Positions 1-7,450 of a DNA stretch of 13,597 nt are shown one piece after another; positions within the stretch are counted from its first letter, which is position 1; each line of letters begins with the position of its first letter. The stretch comes from Campylobacteraceae bacterium (GTDB lineage Bacteria > Campylobacterota > Campylobacteria > Campylobacterales > Sulfurospirillaceae). The position numbers were made by a program, and so were the translations under genes. The stretch lies in the NCBI GenBank assembly GCA_027013265.1, contig JALUXQ010000102.1, forward strand, positions 1-13,597. The letters run 5' to 3'. The notes beneath the pieces were generated by a model. It was given only the letters and a program-made list of their open reading frames with translations, ran no database searches and was not told where the DNA came from.

Positions 1-562
1 GAATGATGAGTGTTACAGTGAGATTTACCATAACAAAAAGCAACCATCTTTGCTCGAAGCTAGTATAAAAGTCGGAAATAGCGATTTTAAAAATATATTG
101 GTTATCAACTCTATATCCAAAAGAAGTAGTGCGCCAGGGCTTAGGTCTGGTTTTATCGCGGGAGATAAAGAGATACTGAAAAATTATGCAAAATATAGAA
201 CTTATGTGGGAGTTGCAGTTCCACTTCCTCTACAAGTTGCAGCCACTAGTGCATGGAGTGATGAGCAACATGTGGAAGCTACACGAAGAGTTTATGCAAA
301 AAATCTAGAGTTAGCAAGTGATATATTGGGAGTTAAAAGAGGTGAAGCAACTTTTTATGTTTGGCTTGAGGTGGGGGATGATTTGGAGTTTGCTAAAAAA
401 CTCTATGAGAAGAAAAATATAAAGGTTTTGCCGGGCAGTTTTTTAGGACGAGATGGAATGGGAAGTGCTTATGTTAGGATAGCACTTGTTGAAAATAGTA
501 AAAAAACAGAAGCCGTCTTAAGGCGAATAAGTGACTTCATACAAGAGAGCAGACATGAATAA
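1..562 (+). CDS. dapC: PLP-dependent class I/II aminotransferase, probably N-succinyldiaminopimelate aminotransferase (3' part only)
   Basis: The reading frame is open from base 2, so the gene starts upstream of the window and only the C-terminal ~186 residues are present. The fragment opens with NDECYSEIY, the fold-type I aminotransferase segment carrying the Asp and Tyr that contact the PLP ring. The PLP-binding lysine follows in SISKRSSAPGLRSGF (Lys codon 119-121), a close fit to the SxSKxxxxxGxRxG signature. The C-terminal small domain is complete (TFYVWLEV, PGSFLG, YVRIALV). The likely reaction is transfer of an amino group from glutamate to N-succinyl-2-amino-6-ketopimelate in the cytoplasmic succinylase branch of diaminopimelate synthesis. 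The specific call rests on similarity to DapC-type proteins, on the adjacent murC, and on dapE a few genes downstream. Aspartate or another aminotransferase activity cannot be excluded. Its stop overlaps the murC start by 8 bases, suggesting coupling. Confidence 0.8.
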   Translation, partial: NDECYSEIYHNKKQPSLLEASIKVGNSDFKNILVINSISKRSSAPGLRSGFIAGDKEILKNYAKYRTYVGVAVPLPLQVAATSAWSDEQHVEATRRVYAKNLELASDILGVKRGEATFYVWLEVGDDLEFAKKLYEKKNIKVLPGSFLGRDGMGSAYVRIALVENSKKTEAVLRRISDFIQESRHE

Positions 563-1868
563 AAATACTATACATTTTGTAGGAATAGGGGGCATCGGCC
601 TCTCAGCACTTGCTAGGTATCTTAAAAAAGAGGGTTTCGTGGTCAGTGGCTCAGATATAAAAGAGACAAAAATCACTAAAAAATTACAAGATGAAGGCAT
701 AGATGTAAGCGTACCTCATAATGCCAAAAATATAAAAAATCAAAATTTGGTAGTATATACAGCCGTCGCCAAAGATGACAATGTAGAGCTTGTAGAGGCG
801 AGAAGAAAAGGGATACTGACGCTATCTCGTAAAGATGCACTCTCTTTGATACTAAAAGACAGAAGAGTGTTTGCAACTTGTGGAGCTCATGGGAAAAGTA
901 CCACTTCGGCAATGTTGGCTTCATTGGTAGAGGGTTCTGTCATCATAGGGGCTGAGAGTAAGCAGTTTGATACAAACATGCGTCATATGGCTAGCAATAA
1001 CATCATATTTGAAGCAGATGAGAGTGATGAAAGCTTTTTGAATTCAAACCCATATGTTGCAGTTGTCACAAATGCAGAGCCAGAGCATATGGAGCACTAT
1101 GATTATGACTTAAAGAGATTTTATGGAGCTTATGAGCAGTTTTTAAAGAGTGCAACTATACGAGTCATCAATGCAGAAGATAAATTTCTTTCAACTCTTA
1201 GTGACCTTGATGCCATAAGACTCTATCCGAATCGTGATTTAAAAGAGATAAAAACTATCATTAAAGGCGGTGAGGCATTTACCTCGTTTGTGTTAAAAGA
1301 TTTAGGAAAATTTGAGGTTTGGGGCATAGGTGAGCATATAGCTATAGACGCTTCTTTGGCGGTTTTAGCAAGCCTGAGTGAGATAGATTTGGAGAGTGCT
1401 AGAGTAAAACTCAAAAATTATAGAGGTATTAAAAAGAGATTTGATATTATAGCCAAACGAGACGGTTTTGCTCTTGTAGATGACTATGGTCACCATCCAA
1501 CAGAGATAAAAGCGACTATAAACTCTGCTAAAAAATATGCACAACTGTTTGGGTTAAATAAGATTACAGCCATTTGGCAGCCTCACAAATACACAAGAAC
1601 ACATGATAATCTAAAAGGCTTTGTTGAGTGCTTTGAAGGGGTTGATAGACTTATAATACTGCCTGTTTGGAGTGTTGGTGAGAAGAAAATAGAGATTGAT
1701 TTTAAAGAAAAGTTCAAAAGATATGAGCCAATTTTTGCTACAAAATTAAAAAGAAACAGTAAAACTCTAGATTTGATATCAGATGAAACTGTGCTAAAAG
1801 AGTTAGATAGCGGACTAGTTATTGGTTTTGGAGCAGGCGATATCACTTATCAGCTAAGAGGAGCATAG
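555..1868 (+). CDS. murC: UDP-N-acetylmuramate--L-alanine ligase MurC
   Basis: Cytoplasmic Mur ligase that uses ATP to add L-alanine to UDP-MurNAc, the first step of the peptidoglycan stem peptide. The 437-residue product has the full set of MurC marks: an N-terminal Rossmann motif GIGGIGLSALA (about residues 8-18) for UDP binding, the ATP P-loop GAHGKSTT (residues 110-117), EADESDESF, the NAEPEHMEHYDYD segment, and C-terminal DDYGHHPTEI and WQPHKYTRT motifs. The P-loop reads GAHGKST where many bacteria have GTHGKTT, a conservative change. I chose the ATG at 555 because the Rossmann motif should start within about 10 residues of the N-terminus. An in-frame GTG at 531 would add an unlikely 8-residue extension. 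The start lies inside the end of the aminotransferase gene, and the stop (TAG 1866-1868) abuts the next ATG, so the gene is embedded in an operon. Confidence 0.97.
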   Translation: MNKNTIHFVGIGGIGLSALARYLKKEGFVVSGSDIKETKITKKLQDEGIDVSVPHNAKNIKNQNLVVYTAVAKDDNVELVEARRKGILTLSRKDALSLILKDRRVFATCGAHGKSTTSAMLASLVEGSVIIGAESKQFDTNMRHMASNNIIFEADESDESFLNSNPYVAVVTNAEPEHMEHYDYDLKRFYGAYEQFLKSATIRVINAEDKFLSTLSDLDAIRLYPNRDLKEIKTIIKGGEAFTSFVLKDLGKFEVWGIGEHIAIDASLAVLASLSEIDLESARVKLKNYRGIKKRFDIIAKRDGFALVDDYGHHPTEIKATINSAKKYAQLFGLNKITAIWQPHKYTRTHDNLKGFVECFEGVDRLIILPVWSVGEKKIEIDFKEKFKRYEPIFATKLKRNSKTLDLISDETVLKELDSGLVIGFGAGDITYQLRGA

Positions 1869-2207
1869 ATGCAGATTGTACTATTTTTACTGCTTGTATT
1901 GGCTGTTTTATCTATATTTGTCTCTAAAAAAGACTCTCTTTCAAATAGTGTTAAAATCTACATACTAGTATCTTTTGCTCTAGTTTTTTTAGTTGGTTGG
2001 CTTTTTACATATTACAACCAAAAAGTGGCACTTGCAAACAGAGATATTCTAAATGCTTTTGAGCAGGGCAAAACACTCTCTTGTCAAAATTACAAAGTAA
2101 ACAGTGATGATTTTGTATATGTAAGTGGAACACTTAGTTTTGTGGCAAAAGATAGCAAAAAAGATTTAAAAGGTGTCGTGATAGATATCTCAACTTGTAG
2201 CAAATGA
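1869..2207 (+). CDS. small two-helix membrane protein of unknown function
   Basis: 112-residue protein with two predicted membrane helices: residues ~2-19 (very Leu/Val-rich) and ~32-50 (ILVSFALVFLVGWLFTYY). A hydrophilic, Lys/Ser-rich domain of about 60 residues follows, with two cysteines (LSCQNY and the penultimate region STCSK). A strong AGGAG ribosome site lies just before the ATG, inside the end of murC, and the stop overlaps the mutS2 start in an ATGA, so the gene looks translated and coupled on both sides. From memory, Campylobacter and Helicobacter carry a comparable small membrane protein between murC and mutS2, which suggests conserved linkage. I recognise no catalytic motif. The hydrophilic tail could be periplasmic or cytoplasmic, and the short first loop (KKDSLSNS) does not decide orientation. 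The function is unknown. Confidence 0.85.
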   Translation: MQIVLFLLLVLAVLSIFVSKKDSLSNSVKIYILVSFALVFLVGWLFTYYNQKVALANRDILNAFEQGKTLSCQNYKVNSDDFVYVSGTLSFVAKDSKKDLKGVVIDISTCSK

Positions 2208-4402
2208 AAAAGTTGCTCTCTAAATTAGATTTAACGGAGTTTGCAGAGCATTTTTATGGGTATCTTGCAAGAAAAAAACCTCTTTTTATGCAGGGTGACT
2301 CCAAGATTCACTATAAATTTATCCAGGAGCTGATGTCTCATCCTGGTTTAAAAGCTCCTCAAGAGGTAGAAAACCTAGATATACCGCTCGCCCATATCGG
2401 AAAAAGCGGAGTTTTGAAAATTTATGAAATCTACTCTTTTGTCAAGATTATAAAATATTTCAAATATCTAAAATCTATATTTTTAGAGGGGAGTCTAAGC
2501 CAATGGATGCAAAAGATAGAGATTCCTGAAGAGATAGATATCTTTTGTGACTATTTTAATGACAAAGGTGAGCTAAAAAGTAGTATTGATGAGCAGTTTG
2601 ACTCTATTGAATATGCACTTAAACGGATAAAAGAGGACATGAGTCTGTCTCTAAGAAGGTTGATGTCGAACTCTAAACTCTCAAACTATTTAGTTGACAG
2701 ACAAGTTCATTATATCAACAATCAAGAGGCTATCTTGTTAAGAGGTGGCTTTAACCATGTTGTCAAAGGAAGTGTAGTTGGGCGAAGTAGTGGCGGATTT
2801 TTCTATATAGTTCCTGATTCGATTTTGTCCTTGAAGTCAAAAGAGGGTGGCTTGATAGATAAAAAAGAGGAGTTGATATATAAGTATGCCAAAGAGATAT
2901 CCTCAGTATTTACAAAGTTTGTCAAATTTTTAACCTTTATAAACAAAGAGTTTGACAAGTTTGATGCGTACTATGCAAGAGTAGCGTTTGCCAAACAGAA
3001 GGATTTAGAGTTTGTTTTGGCAAAAAAAGATAGCGACATAGTGATATCAAGGTTTTGCCATCCCGCTCTTAGTGACCCAAAACCGATAAGTGTTGATTTT
3101 ACTAAACATGTACTTATGATAACAGGCGTCAATGCAGGTGGAAAAACCATGTTTCTAAAGTCACTTCTTAGTGCAGCATTTTTAGCAAAGTATCTGCTCC
3201 CTATGAAGATTGATGCAACGCACTCAAAGATAGGCTCTTTCAAGGAGATTATCGCTGTTCTTGATGATCCTCAAAATGTCAAAAATGATATATCAACATT
3301 TGCAGGCAGGATGAATGAATTTAGTAAGCTTTTCGCCAAACGATCAGTCATAGTTGGAATTGATGAGATAGAGTTAGGAACTGATGCTGATGAGGCTGCG
3401 AGTCTTTTTAAGGTGATAGTTGAAAAATTGATAGAAAAAGATATCAAGATTATCATCACAACACACCATAAAAGATTGGCTTCATTGCTAGCTACAAATG
3501 AGAGTGTTCAGCTTTTGGCGGCCATATATGATGAGAAAAACCAACAGCCAACTTATGAATTTTTAAATGGGACTATAGGGAAAAGCTACGCTTTTGAGAC
3601 AGCACTTAGATATAAAATTCCAGCCCCTATCATAAAGGAAGCAAGGGAAGTTTATGGAGAAGATAAAGAAAATCTAAATGATTTGATTCAAAAAAATATA
3701 GATTTAGAGCTAGAGATGAAGAGGCGTTCAAAGATGCTTGATGAGAAGCTCGAAGATGTAAAGCGGTTAAAAATTGCCTTAAAAGATGAGCAGGAGAGAT
3801 CAAAGCAAGAGTTTGAATTATCAACATATAAGATGCAAAAAAGTTTTAATCAAGCCATAGAAGAGGCAAAAAAAGCGATAAAAACAGATGATACAAAAGA
3901 GAGCCACAGAGCACTAAATAGAGCCCATGAATTTCAAAAAAGAGCTAAAAAAGTAAATATATCTAGAAAAAGCGAGGATTTAGAGGTTGGTGATTTTGTA
4001 AAATATGGAAATTCAAAAGGTAAAATCAAGAGCATAAAAAAAGATATAGCCACAGTTGATTGTGAAGGAATCACTATAAGAGTGCCAAAAATTAGCCTAA
4101 AAAAGAGTGGTATTCCTCCCAAAAAGCCAAAAAAAGTGGTGATTTCAAAGCCAAGTGCTTCTAGTTCTATTACATTAGATTTGCACGGTTTAAGGTCGCA
4201 AGAAGCTATAGAGAGACTAGATAAGTTTCTCTCAGATGCTTTGATAAACGGATATGATGAGGTGCTAGTTTATCACGGAATCGGAACAGGAAAACTTGCA
4301 TACGCTGTCAAAACTTTTCTCTCTACATATCCGAGTCTAGTCTCATACGCAGATGCACCAATAAACATGGGAGGGTATGGAGCAACTTTAGTTAAATTAT
4401 GA
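2204..4402 (+). CDS. mutS2: MutS2 family ATPase/endonuclease with C-terminal Smr domain
   Basis: 732-residue MutS2, close to the length usual in Campylobacterota. It lacks the N-terminal mismatch-recognition domain of MutS1. In order: a core/clamp region (~1-295); an ABC-type ATPase domain with Walker A GVNAGGKT (308-315), Walker B around VGIDEIELGTD (Asp387/Glu388) and a TTHHKR switch; a charged coiled coil (~487-561); a small beta-rich KOW-like segment (~592-630, VGDFVKYGNSKGKIKSI); and a Smr domain (~655-732) with LDLHG (658-662) and HGIGTG (691-696). Known family roles are suppression of homeologous recombination and response to oxidised bases in Helicobacter, and binding of collided ribosomes in Bacillus. 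Which applies here is not visible. The ATG overlaps the preceding stop (ATGA), so translation is probably coupled to murC and the small membrane protein. Confidence 0.96.
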   Translation: MKKLLSKLDLTEFAEHFYGYLARKKPLFMQGDSKIHYKFIQELMSHPGLKAPQEVENLDIPLAHIGKSGVLKIYEIYSFVKIIKYFKYLKSIFLEGSLSQWMQKIEIPEEIDIFCDYFNDKGELKSSIDEQFDSIEYALKRIKEDMSLSLRRLMSNSKLSNYLVDRQVHYINNQEAILLRGGFNHVVKGSVVGRSSGGFFYIVPDSILSLKSKEGGLIDKKEELIYKYAKEISSVFTKFVKFLTFINKEFDKFDAYYARVAFAKQKDLEFVLAKKDSDIVISRFCHPALSDPKPISVDFTKHVLMITGVNAGGKTMFLKSLLSAAFLAKYLLPMKIDATHSKIGSFKEIIAVLDDPQNVKNDISTFAGRMNEFSKLFAKRSVIVGIDEIELGTDADEAASLFKVIVEKLIEKDIKIIITTHHKRLASLLATNESVQLLAAIYDEKNQQPTYEFLNGTIGKSYAFETALRYKIPAPIIKEAREVYGEDKENLNDLIQKNIDLELEMKRRSKMLDEKLEDVKRLKIALKDEQERSKQEFELSTYKMQKSFNQAIEEAKKAIKTDDTKESHRALNRAHEFQKRAKKVNISRKSEDLEVGDFVKYGNSKGKIKSIKKDIATVDCEGITIRVPKISLKKSGIPPKKPKKVVISKPSASSSITLDLHGLRSQEAIERLDKFLSDALINGYDEVLVYHGIGTGKLAYAVKTFLSTYPSLVSYADAPINMGGYGATLVKL

Positions 4403-4423
4403 TTAGTTTAATCTAAAAAATCT

Positions 4424-4429
4424 TATAAT
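4424..4429 (+). promoter_or_regulatory. candidate sigma70 -10 box for the GGDEF/EAL-dapE-ridA-methyltransferase unit
   Basis: A perfect TATAAT sits 33 bases before the ATG of the GGDEF/EAL gene, in the only real gap (59 bases) of the first 8.1 kb. No convincing -35 hexamer is visible upstream. This is normal for the housekeeping promoters of this phylum, which rely on the -10 and an AT-rich upstream stretch. A TATAAT can arise by chance in AT-rich DNA, so the call rests mainly on position. Confidence 0.55.
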
Positions 4430-4461
4430 AGTAATTACAAGAATAAAAATGGGACATTTTG

Positions 4462-5976
4462 ATGAAACAAATCAAGGAAAAGCTTGACAAATTAACCATT
4501 GTTCTATTTGTTGTTATTATGCTTTTTTTTGCAGTTTTCTATTTTCATGACCAAATTATGTCTCATTTTGACCTTCATAAGGCTTACTACTATTTTCTTT
4601 TGCCCACGCTAGTTGTTATTTTTTTGCTTTATATGTATATTCAACTCAAAAAAACTTCCAAATTTTTACAAGCTAGATATGATAGCAATATTGTTGAGAA
4701 AAAAAATGAGCTACTCGATTTAAATGATAAATTAAAAAAATCAAATCATGACTTGAAGTATCAACTATATATGGATGCGTTGACAAATCTTCAAAATAGA
4801 AGAGCGCTAGAGCGAGATATTATCTCTTCCTCCAAGCCAAAACTTATACTTCTTGATATCGACTCTTTTAAAGATATAAATGAGTATTATGGAAATGAAG
4901 TAGGCAATTTTATCTTGTGCGAAGTTGCAAGAATTCTTAAGGATTTTTCACAACAAGAGGGTATGAGTCTATACAGAATAGGTGCAGATGAGTTTGCACT
5001 ACTCGAAGATGAAGAGCTTGATGTTGATAGATATGAAGAGTTGGCGACTACTATCTCAGATATGTTTAGAGGGAAAATGCTCAATGATCCAACTTCACAA
5101 GAGCAGATAGAGATAAATGCAACACTAGGATTTGCTCTTGAGAGAGAAAATATACTCGAAAAAGCTTCACTAGCCCTTAAAGAAGCTAAAGAGAAGCAGG
5201 TTGATTATCAGTGCTATTTCAAGAAAATTGATAATACAAAAGAGTATGTTCAGCAGATAAAATGGTCAAAATTTATAAAAAAAGCGATAGAAGAGAGTAG
5301 AGTCATACCATTTTATCAACCGATATTTAATACAAATGAAGAGATTATAAAGTATGAGTGCTTAGTAAGAGTTCTTGATGAAAACGAAGAGGTTTTCCCT
5401 CCAGGGCTTTTTCTAGAAATTTCAAAAAAAGTCAAGAGATATGCAGATATAGAGAAACTTCTCATAGAAAAGAGTTTTATACAGATTAAAGAGACTGGGG
5501 TTACGATATCTGTAAACCTACTTGCAAGAGATATGAGCGATAGCAATGTGAGTAACTTTGTGATATCCATGCTAAAAAAATATGGCGTAGCTAAACAGGT
5601 TATTTTTGAGATACTAGAAGACGAAAACATAGCCCAATTAGACAGAGTAGAGGGTTTTATAAAAAGAGTTAAAAGAATGGGCTGCAAAATTGCCATAGAT
5701 GATTTTGGTACAGGTTACAGCAATTTTTCTTATCTCTTAAAACTTCAGCCAGACTATATAAAGATAGATGGCTCACTTATAAAAAATATAGATAAAGATG
5801 TAAAATCATATGCGATTACAAACTCTATCATAGCATTTGCAAAAAAACTAAATATAAAAATAATAGCAGAGTATGTTCACAGTAAGGCTGTATTTGAGAT
5901 TTGTAAAGACTTAGGTGTTGATGAGTTTCAGGGTTTTTTCTTAGGTGAGCCAACTGCTAGGATTGTAAGAAAATGA
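4462..5976 (+). CDS. membrane-anchored GGDEF/EAL protein (cyclic-di-GMP turnover or sensing)
   Basis: 504-residue protein. Two N-terminal membrane helices (~13-34 and ~43-63) flank a short loop of about 10 residues, so there is no sizeable periplasmic sensor. A charged, probably coiled-coil linker (~65-95) follows. The GGDEF domain (~100-245) carries MDALTNLQNRRAL, the metal-site LLDIDSFKDIN (Asp132/Asp134) and the signature RIGADEF, i.e. GADEF (174-178) instead of GGDEF. The EAL domain (~275-504) has YECLVR, i.e. ECL (299-301) instead of EAL. It keeps DDFGTGYS (Asp413/Asp414), IKIDGS (Lys434), AEYVHS (Glu470; canonical AEGVE) and QGFF (Gln490). The key acidic and Lys residues of the phosphodiesterase site are mostly kept, so I infer c-di-GMP hydrolysis is likelier than synthesis, but either domain could be only regulatory. 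I take ATG 4462 rather than the TTG one codon earlier. The ribosome site is weak. The stop overlaps the dapE start (ATGA). Confidence 0.92.
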   Translation: MKQIKEKLDKLTIVLFVVIMLFFAVFYFHDQIMSHFDLHKAYYYFLLPTLVVIFLLYMYIQLKKTSKFLQARYDSNIVEKKNELLDLNDKLKKSNHDLKYQLYMDALTNLQNRRALERDIISSSKPKLILLDIDSFKDINEYYGNEVGNFILCEVARILKDFSQQEGMSLYRIGADEFALLEDEELDVDRYEELATTISDMFRGKMLNDPTSQEQIEINATLGFALERENILEKASLALKEAKEKQVDYQCYFKKIDNTKEYVQQIKWSKFIKKAIEESRVIPFYQPIFNTNEEIIKYECLVRVLDENEEVFPPGLFLEISKKVKRYADIEKLLIEKSFIQIKETGVTISVNLLARDMSDSNVSNFVISMLKKYGVAKQVIFEILEDENIAQLDRVEGFIKRVKRMGCKIAIDDFGTGYSNFSYLLKLQPDYIKIDGSLIKNIDKDVKSYAITNSIIAFAKKLNIKIIAEYVHSKAVFEICKDLGVDEFQGFFLGEPTARIVRK

Positions 5977-7082
5977 GACTTGAAAATCTTTTTTTAACAC
6001 TCTTAAGATATAAGTCCATCACCCCACAAGATGATGGAGCCTTGGATTTTATACAAGAGTATATGGATAGTTTTGATGCTGTCAGATTAGATAAAAATGG
6101 CACTAAAAATTTGCTTTTACACAAAAAATTTGGAGACGGTGAGCACCTTTGTTTTGCGGGACACATAGATGTTGTGCCCCCAGGAATTGGATGGGATAGT
6201 GAGCCTTTTGAGCCTTTTATAAAAGATGGATTTGTATATGCTAGGGGTTCACAAGATATGAAGAGTGGAGTATGTGCATTTTTGCAAGCTTGCAAAGAGG
6301 TAGAAAATTTTGATGGAACTATATCAATTGTGCTTACTAGTGATGAAGAGGGAGATGCTAAGTTTGGAACAATTGAGGTTTTAAAGTATCTAAAGCAAAA
6401 TAATTTTTTGCCTTCCTTCGCCATCATCGCAGAGCCAACATGTGAGAATTTTTTTGGAGATGCTATCAAGATAGGCAGGCGAGGTTCCATAAATGGTGTT
6501 ATAGAGGTTTTTGGAGAGCAAGGACACGCTGCATATCCTGAAAAATCGATAAATCCTGTGAATCTGATAGCTCCTATTTTAGATGGATTGGCTGGACACT
6601 ATTTTGATGGTGGAGATGAAGATTTTGAGCCAAGTCAATTAGTTATAACAGATATAAGAGCTGGCATGGAGGTAACAAATGTAACTCCATCAACTCTCAA
6701 ATTGATGTTCAATGTCCGAAATGGAGTCAAAACAGATAAGCAAGATATAGAGGATTATATAAATAGACTTTTTAAGGGGATAAACTTTAAATTGTCACTC
6801 TATCAAAGTGCTAAATCATTTGTAACCAAAAGAGACTCTAAAATAGTAAAACTTTTTCAAGAAGTTGTCAAAAAAAGCATAGATTTTGAGCCAAAACTGA
6901 CAACAAGTGGAGGAACAAGTGATGCAAGGCTTTTTGCAGAGTTTGGAGTTAAAACTGTGGAGTTTGGAGTTGTAAATGATAGGATACATGCCCTAAATGA
7001 GAGGTGTAGGCTCCAAGATGTTGAAGATTTAAAGAAGATATTTGATAAAATTATAGAAAATTTTAAGGGGACAATAAAATGA
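5973..7082 (+). CDS. dapE: succinyl-diaminopimelate desuccinylase DapE
   Basis: Cytoplasmic M20-family zinc hydrolase that cleaves N-succinyl-LL-diaminopimelate to LL-diaminopimelate and succinate, supplying meso-DAP for peptidoglycan and lysine. The 369-residue product has the expected length and metal-site pattern: GHIDVVP (His64, Asp66), GSQDMKSG (bridging Asp95), SDEEGDA (Glu125 general base, Glu126 metal), AEPTC (Glu154) and a C-terminal His339 in DRIHALNE. The dimerisation-domain segment RRGSINGVIEVFGEQGHAAYP and the substrate-site TSGGTSDARLFA are also present, which fits DapE better than ArgE or a peptidase. It starts in an ATGA overlap with the GGDEF/EAL gene and ends in an ATGA overlap with ridA, so it is probably co-transcribed with both. 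It belongs to the same pathway branch as the dapC-like gene at the left end of the window. Confidence 0.95.
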   Translation: MRLENLFLTLLRYKSITPQDDGALDFIQEYMDSFDAVRLDKNGTKNLLLHKKFGDGEHLCFAGHIDVVPPGIGWDSEPFEPFIKDGFVYARGSQDMKSGVCAFLQACKEVENFDGTISIVLTSDEEGDAKFGTIEVLKYLKQNNFLPSFAIIAEPTCENFFGDAIKIGRRGSINGVIEVFGEQGHAAYPEKSINPVNLIAPILDGLAGHYFDGGDEDFEPSQLVITDIRAGMEVTNVTPSTLKLMFNVRNGVKTDKQDIEDYINRLFKGINFKLSLYQSAKSFVTKRDSKIVKLFQEVVKKSIDFEPKLTTSGGTSDARLFAEFGVKTVEFGVVNDRIHALNERCRLQDVEDLKKIFDKIIENFKGTIK

Positions 7083-7450
7083 AATTCATTCAAACAGATA
7101 AAGCACCAGCCGCGATAGGACCATATTCACAGGCTATAGGGTTTGGGGATTTGGTTTTTACTTCAGGACAGATAGGCTTAACACCTAAGGGGGTTTTGGT
7201 TGAAGGTGGAGTAAAAGAGCAAGCCAAACAGGTTCTTACAAATCTTAGTGAAGTATTGAAAAGTTCGGGAAGCTCATTGTCACAAGTTGTAAAAACTACA
7301 ATTTTTTTAGCAGACATGAATGATTTTGCTGAAGTAAATGAGATATATGCCCAGTTTTTTGGAAACCATAAGCCAGTTCGTTCAACGGTAGCAGTAAAAA
7401 CCTTACCATTGAATGTCGATATAGAGATTGATGCAGTAGCTATAAAGTAG
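7079..7450 (+). CDS. ridA: RidA family enamine/imine deaminase
   Basis: 123-residue protein covering the whole YjgF/YER057c/UK114 fold. It has the N-terminal GPYSQAI, FTSGQIGL, and the C-terminal VRSTVAVKTLP with the conserved arginine (Arg101) that binds the substrate carboxylate, followed by DIEIDAVA with the conserved glutamate (Glu116). These are the marks of the archetypal RidA subgroup. That subgroup hydrolyses 2-aminoacrylate and related imines released by PLP enzymes such as threonine dehydratase, so protecting other PLP enzymes. It acts as a cytoplasmic homotrimer. The start overlaps the dapE stop (ATGA) and has an AAGGGG ribosome site at about 7065-7070. The operon contains or adjoins amino-acid enzymes, including a PLP aminotransferase, which fits the role but does not prove a specific substrate. 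Confidence 0.94.
   Translation: MKFIQTDKAPAAIGPYSQAIGFGDLVFTSGQIGLTPKGVLVEGGVKEQAKQVLTNLSEVLKSSGSSLSQVVKTTIFLADMNDFAEVNEIYAQFFGNHKPVRSTVAVKTLPLNVDIEIDAVAIK

Noticed and set aside
531..554. GTG at 531 as the murC start
   Set aside because: It would place 8 extra residues before a Rossmann motif that normally sits at the extreme N-terminus. ATG 555 fits better.
4401..4413. GATTA-GTT-TAATC inverted repeat at the mutS2 stop as a terminator
   Set aside because: The stem is only five AT-rich pairs and no T run follows (AAAAAA instead), so it is too weak to call.
5957..6490. 177-residue minus-strand open frame across the dapE start
   Set aside because: It is antisense to DapE, whose catalytic residues are all encoded on the plus strand. 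The composition is Ser/Pro/Lys-rich as expected for a reverse-complement artefact.
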